9,474 bases of DNA from the NCBI GenBank assembly GCA_017578085.1, contig PKQR01000088.1, positions 1 to 9,474 of the forward strand. The letters are read 5' to 3'. The notes under the pieces are model-generated. The model saw only the letters and a program-made list of their open reading frames with translations, made no database searches and was not told the DNA's origin. The DNA is from Bacillota bacterium (GTDB lineage Bacteria > Bacillota > Limnochordia > Limnochordales > ZCTH02-B6). Numbering within the stretch: the stretch's first letter is position 1; the number at the start of each line of letters is the position of its first letter. Below are positions 1-5,847 of the stretch, in pieces. Both the position numbers and the translations under genes were made by a program.

Positions 1-1
1 G

Positions 2-202
2 AGCCTGCTCGGCTTCGGCGACCCGCGGGTGCCCACGTGGGGCCGCATGCTGCAGAACGCTCGCAGCTTCGGTGCGTTCGGGGAACTGGCCTGGTGGTGG
101 ATTCTGCCGCCGGGCCTGGCCTTGACCCTCCTGGCCATGGCCTTCGTGTTCATCGGCAACACCCTCGACGACATCCTGAACCGCAGGAGCAACGAGAGGT
201 AG
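2..202 (+). CDS. ABC transporter permease, DppC/OppC family, C-terminal end (partial)
   Basis: Only the last 66 codons are in the window; the gene starts upstream. The visible protein contains GFGDPRVPTWGRML, which resembles the loop after the cytoplasmic EAA region in DppC/OppC-type permeases. A final hydrophobic helix follows (about residues 36-53 of the fragment, from WWILPPGLALTLLAMAFVFI), then a short charged tail ending NRRSNER. In this family the protein forms one half of the membrane channel of a peptide/nickel-type importer. The stop codon TAG is nine bases before the GTG start of the DppD-like ATPase, so the genes are almost certainly one operon. Family membership rests on the tail and on the two matching ATPases that follow. 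The substrate (di- or oligopeptide, nickel or other) cannot be judged from this fragment. Confidence 0.88.
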   Translation, partial: SLLGFGDPRVPTWGRMLQNARSFGAFGELAWWWILPPGLALTLLAMAFVFIGNTLDDILNRRSNER

Positions 203-211
203 GTTGGGCAA

Positions 212-1204
212 GTGGCGGAATTGGCAGTCCAGAACCTGAAGATGTACTACCGGACCCGCAAGGGCCAGGTGCGGGCCGTAGACGGCGTCAGCTTTACCCT
301 GGAACCCGGGCGGGCGCTGGGGATCGTCGGTGAGTCGGGCTGCGGCAAGTCCAGCCTAGGACTCACGCTCCTGCGTTTGCTGCCGCCAAACGCGGAAGTG
401 GTGGGCGGCTCCATCCGCCTTGGCGGGCAGGAGCTGCTCAACATGGACGACGAGACGTTTCGCAAGGAGGTCCGCTGGACCAAGATCGCGATGGTGTTTC
501 AGGGGGCGATGAACGCCCTCAACCCCGTGTTGACCGTCGGCAGCCAGATCGCGGAGGCGATCTTGGCGCACGAAAAGGTGAGCAAAGAAGAGGCCGAGCG
601 GCGCGCCAAGGGCCTTTTGGAGATGGTCGGCATCAATCCGGCCCGCTACAACCACTACCCCCACGAGTTCAGCGGCGGCATGAAGCAGCGGGCGGTGATC
701 GCCATGGCTCTGGCGTGCAACCCCAAGGTCATTATCGCCGACGAGCCGACGACCGCTCTCGACGTCATGGTGCAGGCCCAAGTCCTCAGGGCTATCGCCG
801 ATTTGCGGGAGCGGTTGAACTTGTCCATGATCCTGGTCAGCCACGACCTGTCGGTGATCGCCCAGACGTGCGACGACGTGGCTGTCATGTATGCGGGCAA
901 GATCGTGGAGTACGGGCCCGTGGAGGAGGTCTTTGTGCGCCCCCTGCACCCCTACACCCAAGGCCTGTTGCAGGCGTTCCCCGACATTGCGGCGGAGCGG
1001 GCGCCCATCGTCTCCATCCCGGGCACGCCTCCCAACCTCGCGGATCCGCCCAGCGGCTGCCGGTTTAATCCCCGGTGCCCGCTGGCCACCGAGGAGTGCC
1101 GCCGGCTCGAGCCTGAGCTGGCTGAGAAGGGCGCGGCCCGGCACCGGGTCGCCTGTCACTTGGTGTCGCCCGGCGGGGAAGTGCCGGAGGTGAAATTCGC
1201 ATGA
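212..1204 (+). CDS. Peptide/nickel-type ABC transporter ATP-binding protein, DppD/OppD family
   Basis: A cytoplasmic ATPase of 330 residues that would power import through the upstream permease. All nucleotide-binding motifs are intact: Walker A GESGCGKS (40-47), Q-loop Gln97, signature FSGGMKQR (153-160), Walker B VIIADEP (173-179) with catalytic Glu178, and H-loop His211. The C-terminal oligopeptide-transporter extension (about 245-316, PLHPYTQGLL then PGTPPNLADPPSGC) carries Cys283, Cys289, Cys296 and Cys315. This spacing is known to hold a [4Fe-4S] cluster in a DppD homologue. The start is GTG; GAGAGGT at 194-200 lies 11 bases upstream, and the first beta strand of the domain begins directly after it. 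The end overlaps the next start as ATGA. Length is normal for DppD. Dipeptide, oligopeptide and nickel subfamilies cannot be separated from the ATPase alone. Confidence 0.95.
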   Translation: MAELAVQNLKMYYRTRKGQVRAVDGVSFTLEPGRALGIVGESGCGKSSLGLTLLRLLPPNAEVVGGSIRLGGQELLNMDDETFRKEVRWTKIAMVFQGAMNALNPVLTVGSQIAEAILAHEKVSKEEAERRAKGLLEMVGINPARYNHYPHEFSGGMKQRAVIAMALACNPKVIIADEPTTALDVMVQAQVLRAIADLRERLNLSMILVSHDLSVIAQTCDDVAVMYAGKIVEYGPVEEVFVRPLHPYTQGLLQAFPDIAAERAPIVSIPGTPPNLADPPSGCRFNPRCPLATEECRRLEPELAEKGAARHRVACHLVSPGGEVPEVKFA

Positions 1205-2235
1205 CTGCGTCCCCATCGGACATCCTGCTGGAAGCCCGCAACCTGGTGAAGCACTTCCCCCTGCGCCGCAGCCTGGTCCAGGCGCTGCGGGGTGAACGGC
1301 CCGCGGTCAGGGCGGTCGACGGCGTCAGCCTTTTTGTACGCCGCGGCGAGATCTTGGGGCTTGTCGGCGAATCGGGATGCGGCAAGACGACCACGGGGCG
1401 GCTGCTGTTGCGGCTCGAGGAGCCGACCAGCGGTGAGATCATCTTTGACGGCCAGGATATCACCAGGCTACCGGCCAAAGAAATGACCCGCCTGCGCCGG
1501 CGCATGCAGATCGTCTTCCAGGATCCTTACGACTCGATGAATCCCAACCTGGACATCTTCAGTATCGTCGCGGAGCCCTTGCGCATCCAGGGGCTGGCCA
1601 AAAGCCGCGAGGAGATGGAGGAACGGGTCGCCCGGGCCCTGGCCGATGTGGAGCTCGTGCCCGTGGAAGAGTACATGTACCGCTACCCCAAGGAGCTCTC
1701 GGGTGGTCAGAGGCAGCGGGTGGCCATCGCACGGGCGCTGGTGCTGGAGCCTGACTTCGTCGTGGCCGACGAGCCTGTGTCGATGCTGGACGTGTCCATC
1801 CGCGGCGGGATCCTCAAGATCCTGCAGCGGCTCGTCCGGGAACGGGGGCTGTCCCTGGTGTTCATCACCCACGATCTCGCCCTTGCCCGGCATTTCTGCG
1901 ACCGAGTGGCGGTCATGTACCTGGGCCAGATCGTGGAGCAGGCGGCCTCCGACGAACTGGTGCGCAAGCCGCACCATCCGTATACCCAGGCGCTCATGCA
2001 AGCGGTGCTGTCTACCGACCCGCGCCGCAAGCGCATATACACAGGGCTCAAAGGGGAAATCCCCAACCCTGCCAATCCGCCTTCCGGCTGCCGATTGCAT
2101 CCGCGCTGCCCGCTGGCGACCGAGCGGTGCCGCGCTGAAGTGCCACCGATGGTGGAGCACGCGCCCGGCCACTGGGCGGCGTGCCATCACGTGGAACAAG
2201 CGTTGGCCCGGCTGAACCAGCAAGCGGCGGGGTAG
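1201..2235 (+). CDS. Peptide/nickel-type ABC transporter ATP-binding protein, DppF/OppF family
   Basis: The second ATPase of the importer, 344 residues; DppD- and DppF-type subunits normally pair as a heterodimer under the two permeases. Motifs: Walker A GESGCGKT (56-63), Q-loop Gln107 in VFQDPYDSMNP, signature LSGGQRQR (166-173), Walker B FVVADEP (186-192) with Glu191, and H-loop His224. The insert between the first strand and Walker A (LRRSLVQALRGERPAVRAVDG, about 21-41) is typical of DppF/OppF rather than DppD. The C-terminal extension has HHPYTQALM (258-266) and four cysteines, Cys297, Cys303, Cys310 and Cys328, spaced like those of its partner. ATG at 1201 overlaps the previous stop (ATGA), with GGAGGTGA at 1186-1193 seven bases upstream, so translation is probably coupled. 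It appears to be the last gene of its operon, since a separate promoter follows. Confidence 0.95.
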   Translation: MTASPSDILLEARNLVKHFPLRRSLVQALRGERPAVRAVDGVSLFVRRGEILGLVGESGCGKTTTGRLLLRLEEPTSGEIIFDGQDITRLPAKEMTRLRRRMQIVFQDPYDSMNPNLDIFSIVAEPLRIQGLAKSREEMEERVARALADVELVPVEEYMYRYPKELSGGQRQRVAIARALVLEPDFVVADEPVSMLDVSIRGGILKILQRLVRERGLSLVFITHDLALARHFCDRVAVMYLGQIVEQAASDELVRKPHHPYTQALMQAVLSTDPRRKRIYTGLKGEIPNPANPPSGCRLHPRCPLATERCRAEVPPMVEHAPGHWAACHHVEQALARLNQQAAG

Positions 2236-2296
2236 CGGCCTCGACGAGCCGCCGGTAGGACAAAAAGAAATCATTGGGTAATTCTCTGAAAAAAAC

Positions 2297-2325
2297 TTGC
2301 CGATGAACGCTGCGTCTGGTAGACT
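2297..2325 (+). promoter_or_regulatory. Sigma-70-type promoter with extended -10, upstream of the cold-shock gene
   Basis: TTGCCG (2297-2302) and TAGACT (2320-2325) are separated by exactly 17 bases, each matching 4 of 6 consensus bases. TGG directly before the -10 box (2317-2319) gives an extended -10. The 35 bases upstream (about 2261-2295) are A-rich in an otherwise GC-rich window (CAAAAAGAAAT, then GAAAAAAA just before the -35), as in UP elements of strong promoters. Transcription would start near 2332, giving a leader of about 74 bases. This is read by eye and not tested. Confidence 0.6.
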
Positions 2326-2333
2326 CTAACCAG

Positions 2334-2371
2334 ATGGGTGTGGGCAGGCCCGGACGCACCTGCCGGCCCAT
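2334..2371 (+). promoter_or_regulatory. Hairpin in the 5' leader of the cold-shock mRNA
   Basis: ATGGG (2334-2338) pairs with CCCAT (2367-2371), and GGCAGG (2343-2348) pairs with CCTGCC (2359-2364), with a four/two-base internal loop between the helices and a 10-base loop at the tip. The stem starts within a few bases of the predicted transcription start. The leader between it and the ribosome site is unpaired by eye. A 5' stem may stabilise the mRNA or respond to temperature; that function is inference. Confidence 0.45.
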
Positions 2372-2405
2372 TGTCACAACAGGCAGCGGGAGGCATGGCG
2401 GTTTC

Positions 2406-2630
2406 ATGGCACGCGGGCGAGTAAAGTGGTTCAGCAACGAAAAGGGCTACGGCTTCATCGAGCGGGACGGCGGCGAGGACGTCTTCGTCCACTACAGCGC
2501 CATCCAGCAGGAGGGCTTTAAGACCCTCGAGCAGGGCGAAGAGGTGGAGTTTGAGGTCGTCCAGGGCGCCCGGGGACCGCAGGCGGCGAACGTGCTGCGT
2601 TTGAACGGAACAGGCGGCTCGCGGTTTTAG
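2406..2630 (+). CDS. Cold-shock domain protein (CspA family)
   Basis: A small single-domain protein of 74 residues that in this family binds single-stranded RNA and DNA and melts RNA structure. The fold is clear: GRVKWFSNEKGYGFIER (4-20) contains the RNP1-type strand (Lys13, Gly14, Tyr15, Gly16, Phe17, Ile18), and VFVHYSAI (26-33) is RNP2 with Phe27 and His29. GEEVEFEVVQGARGPQAANV (44-63) forms the last strands. Tyr15 and Tyr30 stand where E. coli CspA has Phe; both remain aromatic. A tail NGTGGSRF goes a few residues past the usual end. The start is ATG at 2406, with GGGAGG at 2388-2393, 12 bases upstream. Longer in-frame starts reach into the leader and add no conserved sequence. The gene has its own promoter and leader, and is not an obvious part of the transporter operon. 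Confidence 0.96.
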   Translation: MARGRVKWFSNEKGYGFIERDGGEDVFVHYSAIQQEGFKTLEQGEEVEFEVVQGARGPQAANVLRLNGTGGSRF

Positions 2631-2656
2631 CGGAGTCGGGCTGGCGCCCGGTGCAG

Positions 2657-2679
2657 GGCCGGCAGGGCAATGTCCGGCC
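2657..2679. repeat. Small inverted repeat after the cold-shock gene
   Basis: GGCCGG (2657-2662) and CCGGCC (2674-2679) can pair around an 11-base loop. There is no T-run after it on either strand, so it is not a convincing terminator alone. It lies in the 205-base gap between the convergent genes and may simply add structure to the 3' end of the cold-shock mRNA. Confidence 0.3.
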
Positions 2680-2722
2680 GGCGGCGTCCCCCGGGTTCAT
2701 ACCATCATTGCCAGCAACGCAC

Positions 2723-2760
2723 AAAGGACCGGAGCGCGAAACGCCCGGTCCTTTGCTTGC
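2723..2760 (+). terminator. Hairpin terminator between convergent genes (first of two)
   Basis: AAAGGACCGG (2723-2732) pairs perfectly with CCGGTCCTTT (2745-2754). After a bulged A, GCG (2734-2736) pairs with CGC (2742-2744) around the loop CGAAA. The U-tail on the plus strand is short and interrupted (TTTGCTTG). Because the stem begins with AAA and ends with TTT, it has some terminator character in both directions, fitting the convergent genes on either side. Confidence 0.6.
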
Positions 2761-2771
2761 CTGTACGTTGG

Positions 2772-2819
2772 GCGTGCCGGCCCGGGAACTTTCCCGGGGC
2801 CGGCACGCTCTTGCGCTTT
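2772..2819 (+). terminator. Strong hairpin terminator between convergent genes (second of two)
   Basis: GCGTGCCGGCCCGGG (2772-2786) pairs with CCCGGGGCCGGCACGC (2793-2808) with one bulged G, leaving AACTTT as the loop. This is the most stable hairpin I see in the window. On the plus strand it is followed by TCTTGCGCTTTTCC, a broken T-rich tail. The minus-strand permease stop codon is only 28 bases away at 2836, so the stem could also shield or end that transcript, though no T-run follows on that strand. Confidence 0.6.
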
Positions 2820-2835
2820 TCCTAGCCCGTGCAGG

Positions 2836-4203
2836 TCAGCGCAGCATGAGCGGGATCTGCAGGTACAGTCCAAGGGTGGCCACGAGGAGCGACGGCACCG
2901 ACGTGACCAGCCCGGGCCAGAACCACTCCATGAAGGTCACGCCCCGGCCCTCCTGGCGCTCCAGCATGCCGATGGCGACGATGTTGGCGGTGGAGCCGAT
3001 AAAGGTCAGGTTGCCCAGGATCGTCCCGCCCATGAGCATGCCCCACCACAGCGGGGCAACCTGGACGCCCGCGGCCGCCAAGTCGCCTACGATGGGAATG
3101 AAGCTGGCCACGGCCAATACGTTGTCCATCACCGCCGTGATGACGCCGGTGGCCCAGGTGATAAGGAAAAACAGCGACGAAAGGTTCCCTTGCGTGGCGT
3201 TGATCATGGCCTCGGCGATGTTCTCGGTTACGCCTACATACCGTAGGGTGCCGGCCGACGCAAACAGCAGCATGAAAAAGAGCAGCGTCCACCAGTCGAC
3301 GCGGGTCTCCACCAGCTGCTTGGCCCGGTGCCGCTCGATGAACAGTACGATACCCCCCGCCAGCATGGACACGCCGATGAGCATGATGTTGTGCTCAAGC
3401 CCCAGCCAATGCTCGATATTTTTGTGGAGCAGAAGGCCAAGGATGGTGCCGCCGAACAAGAGCGAGGGAACGAGGATGCTCTCCTTGGACCCCGACTCGA
3501 CCGCGTCCTTGCGGGACTGGATGGCCGCCTGCAGGTCGGCCATAGGCTTGCGGAAATACCAGAACGACAAAACGACGGTCGTAATCAGGGCCAGGATGGA
3601 CATGGGCGTCGCCCAGCGCAGGAAGTCCGGGAACGACAGGCCTGCCCGCATGGCGATGAGCACGCCGATGGGATTGCCCACCACGGTGGCGCTGCTGCCG
3701 ATGTTGGTGGCGAAGACCACCATGATCAAGTACGGCACCGGGTTCAGGCCGTAGTGCTTCGCGATACGCATGGTGATGGCGGCCATGAAAAGGATGGAGG
3801 TGACCTCATCGACCAGTGCCGCCGAAAGGAACGACAGGCCCATGAGGGCCACCATCAGCGTGACCGCTCCCTTGTTGATGGAGGGCAGTACCCGGTCCAG
3901 CAGCCTGGCGAAGAAGTCCTTTTCCTCAAGGTAGCCGATGACGATCATCATGCCGATGAGGAAAAGGATCACGTCCAGGCTGGCAAACTCGATAAAGTGC
4001 CCGATGTCGAGCACTCCGAACGCAAAGAGAAGCGCAATGCCGGTCAAGGCGAAGGCCAGGCGGAACTCCCAATAAAACAGCGTACCGCAGATAAACCCGG
4101 CAAAAATGGTGGTCGCGAGCACCTGTTGCCCCGTAAAGCCGGTCAGAGACGTTACCAGCGCGACTAACCCCACGATCCCTACGTACCCGATGGCCTTCTT
4201 CAT
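2836..4203 (-). CDS. ArsB/NhaD/SLC13-type (ion transporter superfamily) permease
   Basis: A polytopic inner-membrane protein of 455 residues with about eleven hydrophobic segments. It shows the two-fold repeat of the ion transporter superfamily. The first half has VDEVTSILFMAAI (131-143) followed by FATNIGSSATVVGNPIG (164-180). The second half has MDNVLAVASFIP (359-370) followed by GGTILGNLTFIGSTAN (392-407). These paired hairpin motifs line the substrate site in SLC13, ArsB and NhaD relatives. A hydrophilic loop (about 219-243) splits the halves. The ATG at 4203 is preceded by AGGTGA (4211-4216 on the plus strand) seven bases away; a longer frame back to 4299 adds only a non-hydrophobic stretch rich in His, Gly and Ser. 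The gene follows nuoN on the same strand after 183 bases. Na+/H+ exchange, anion uptake and oxyanion efflux are all possible; the sequence alone does not decide. Confidence 0.88.
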   Translation of the reverse strand: MKKAIGYVGIVGLVALVTSLTGFTGQQVLATTIFAGFICGTLFYWEFRLAFALTGIALLFAFGVLDIGHFIEFASLDVILFLIGMMIVIGYLEEKDFFARLLDRVLPSINKGAVTLMVALMGLSFLSAALVDEVTSILFMAAITMRIAKHYGLNPVPYLIMVVFATNIGSSATVVGNPIGVLIAMRAGLSFPDFLRWATPMSILALITTVVLSFWYFRKPMADLQAAIQSRKDAVESGSKESILVPSLLFGGTILGLLLHKNIEHWLGLEHNIMLIGVSMLAGGIVLFIERHRAKQLVETRVDWWTLLFFMLLFASAGTLRYVGVTENIAEAMINATQGNLSSLFFLITWATGVITAVMDNVLAVASFIPIVGDLAAAGVQVAPLWWGMLMGGTILGNLTFIGSTANIVAIGMLERQEGRGVTFMEWFWPGLVTSVPSLLVATLGLYLQIPLMLR

Positions 4204-4209
4204 GTTGCC

Positions 4210-4226
4210 GTCACCTGGAGGGTGAC
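4210..4226 (-). promoter_or_regulatory. Hairpin covering the permease ribosome binding site
   Basis: GTCACC (4210-4215) and GGTGAC (4221-4226) form a perfect 6-bp stem with a five-base loop. On the minus strand the downstream arm is GGTGAC, which overlaps the AGGTGA ribosome binding site of the permease seven bases before its ATG. When folded, the site would be partly hidden, so initiation could be limited or conditional. A short stem like this can also occur by chance. Confidence 0.4.
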
Positions 4227-4291
4227 CGCCACCTCCTCGTGTTGAATTTGATGCGGGCCCCGTGCTGTGCTCCAGGCAGGAGGAGTGGTGG

Positions 4292-4306
4292 GCCGCCAAC
4301 GGCGGC
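4292..4306. repeat. Inverted repeat in the nuoN-permease gap
   Basis: GCCGCC (4292-4297) pairs with GGCGGC (4301-4306) around AAC. It is a compact GC hairpin with no T-tail on either strand. It lies between the larger hairpin at 4328-4352 and the permease start. Its role is unknown; I list it because it is one of four inverted repeats in 183 bases. Confidence 0.35.
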
Positions 4307-4327
4307 TGAAAGGTGGATAGGCGAGAA

Positions 4328-4352
4328 GGGCGGCGCCATTCATGCGCCGCCC
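4328..4352 (-). terminator. Candidate terminator or attenuator hairpin after nuoN
   Basis: GGGCGGCGC (4328-4336) and GCGCCGCCC (4344-4352) are perfect inverted repeats with a seven-base loop, about 35 bases past the nuoN stop. On the minus strand the stem is followed by TTCTCGCC, a poor U-tail, so it may act as a leaky terminator or an mRNA-end protector, not a full stop. I see no convincing promoter between it and the permease, which argues for some read-through. Confidence 0.45.
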
Positions 4353-4362
4353 CCCCAACGGC

Positions 4363-4380
4363 CTTAGACTGCCGTCTAAG
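4363..4380. repeat. Inverted repeat directly after nuoN
   Basis: CTTAGAC (4363-4369) and GTCTAAG (4374-4380) pair perfectly around TGCC, starting seven bases past the nuoN stop codon. Allowing one bulged base extends the stem by two more pairs. No T-run follows. It could be the first half of a two-hairpin end for the nuo transcript, or a protein-binding palindrome. The sequence does not say which. Confidence 0.4.
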
Positions 4381-4386
4381 CCTGAA

Positions 4387-5847
4387 CTAGAAGGCCGCCG
4401 AAAGCAATACCGGCACGACCTGAACGGCGTTGACCAGCTGCACGAAGGCGTCGGGGAACACCCCGAGCACCAGCACGCCCAGCACGCCGATGACCGCCGC
4501 CCAGCGCAAGCTCGCCGGAGCCGCAAGGGGCGCCTTGTCTTCTGCCTCTGTTAAATACATCGTCCGGACGACGCCCCAATAATAGGGGATCGAGATGATG
4601 CTATTGATCATCATGACTACGGCCAGCCATGCCAAGTCTGCGGCGACCGCGGCCTGGATGAGATAGAACTTGCCGAAGAAGCCGGCCGTGGGCGGGATGC
4701 CGATGAAGCTCAACAGGAGGATGGTGAGCGTCAGAGCAAACAAGGGCGCCCGCTGGCCCAAGCCCCGGAAGTCCTTGATTTCCTCCGACGGGTAGTGACG
4801 GCCGAGCAGGATCACGACCGCAAACGCCCCGATGGTCATAAAGGCGTACGCGATAATGTAGTACAGCATGGCCGAAACGGCCCGCTCAGAGGCGACCGCA
4901 AGCCCGACCATGATGTAGCCCGCCTGGGCGACCGCCGAGTAGGCCAACATGCGCCTGATGCTGGTTTGCAGGATGGCGCTAATGTTGCCCACCGTCATGG
5001 AGATGACGGCCAGGACGATGAAGACAGCCGTCCACTCGGCCTGCAAAGCGGGCAAACCCACCATGAAGATCCGCAGGGCGGCGCCAAAGGCCGCGGCCTC
5101 GCTGGCGGTAATGAGGAACGCCGCCACCGGGGCAGGCGACCCGTCATATACGTCCGGCGCCCACATATGGAAGGGCACCGCCGCCATCTTGACGCCAAAC
5201 CCCGCGATGAGGAACATCATGCCGGCCACCAGCACCGGCGCCATGGCCGGATTGCTGTTCAGCGCCGCGGCGATGTCCCGCAGGTGCGTGCTGCCGGCGA
5301 CGCCAAACAGGAGCGACATACCAAACAGCACGATGCCGCTGGAGATGGCGCCGATCAGGATATACTTCAGCGCCGCCTCCGTCGAACGCGGGCTCTTGCG
5401 CAGCATCCCGGCCAAGCTGTAGGAGGCCAGCGACAGGCACTCCAGGCCCACGTAGACGGTGAGCAGATTGAGGGAGCCGGTCATGAACATCATGCCCACC
5501 GTGGCCAGGAGCAGCAGGAGATAAAACTCTCCCGCAGGGAGCCGGTTCCGATGGACATAGTCCATGGACACCAGCACCGTCAAGGCGGCGACGGCCAGGA
5601 AGATGGCCTTGAACAGGTTGGCGTAACCGTCCACCATGACCGTGCCGCTCCAGATCTCCGCCGTCTGTCCCCACACGCGGCTTGCGAGGGCGGCCGCGGA
5701 CGCAGCGATGCCCAGGATAGCCAGGATCCCCGGCAGGCGAGAGCGCCTCCAGGTGAGCCCGGCGGCCAGCACGACCATGCCGGCTACGGCAAGGACAATC
5801 TCCGGCAGGATCAGCCCCAGGCTGCCGTCAACAGGCATGAGCGTCAC
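4387..5847 (-). CDS. nuoN: NADH-quinone oxidoreductase subunit N
   Basis: A membrane subunit of complex I of 486 residues with about 14 helices, one of three antiporter-like modules that move protons as NADH or another donor reduces quinone. Expected features are present: TM5 glutamate Glu136 in GLECLSLASYSL, TM7 lysine Lys220 in GFGVKMAAVPFHMWAPDVYD, and TM12 lysine Lys393 in GFFGKFYLI. At the TM8 position where E. coli NuoN has Lys247 (TASK), this protein reads TASE, with Glu250 encoded by GAG; this is unusual. GTG at 5847 overlaps the nuoM stop by four bases; ATG at 5838 (483 residues) is an alternative. GGAGG stands only about 3 bases before the GTG but about 12 before the ATG, so the start is uncertain. 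It is the last nuo gene here. Confidence 0.95.
   Translation of the reverse strand: MTLMPVDGSLGLILPEIVLAVAGMVVLAAGLTWRRSRLPGILAILGIAASAAALASRVWGQTAEIWSGTVMVDGYANLFKAIFLAVAALTVLVSMDYVHRNRLPAGEFYLLLLLATVGMMFMTGSLNLLTVYVGLECLSLASYSLAGMLRKSPRSTEAALKYILIGAISSGIVLFGMSLLFGVAGSTHLRDIAAALNSNPAMAPVLVAGMMFLIAGFGVKMAAVPFHMWAPDVYDGSPAPVAAFLITASEAAAFGAALRIFMVGLPALQAEWTAVFIVLAVISMTVGNISAILQTSIRRMLAYSAVAQAGYIMVGLAVASERAVSAMLYYIIAYAFMTIGAFAVVILLGRHYPSEEIKDFRGLGQRAPLFALTLTILLLSFIGIPPTAGFFGKFYLIQAAVAADLAWLAVVMMINSIISIPYYWGVVRTMYLTEAEDKAPLAAPASLRWAAVIGVLGVLVLGVFPDAFVQLVNAVQVVPVLLSAAF

Noticed and set aside
2235..2252. Inverted repeat GCGGC/GCCGC just after the DppF-like gene as a terminator
   Set aside because: The stem is only 5 bp and is followed by an A-rich stretch on the plus strand, with no T-run, so it is not a supportable intrinsic terminator.
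356..2274. Minus-strand frames of 286 and 268 codons opposite the two ABC ATPases
   Set aside because: The plus-strand ATPases have every expected motif; the opposite frames are rich in His and Arg with no domain.
2334..2405. Longer cold-shock protein starting at the ATG at 2334
   Set aside because: The added 24 residues are not part of the cold-shock fold, and this ATG lies at the predicted transcription start inside the leader hairpin; GGGAGG at 2388 favours 2406.
2651..4167. Plus-strand frames of 367 and 279 codons opposite the permease
   Set aside because: They run antisense through a clear two-repeat membrane protein and through the terminator hairpins; no ribosome site or recognisable domain supports them.
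4204..4299. Longer permease start at 4299
   Set aside because: The 32 extra residues are hydrophilic and unlike a membrane-protein start, whereas MKKAIGYVG at 4203 has a well-spaced AGGTGA.
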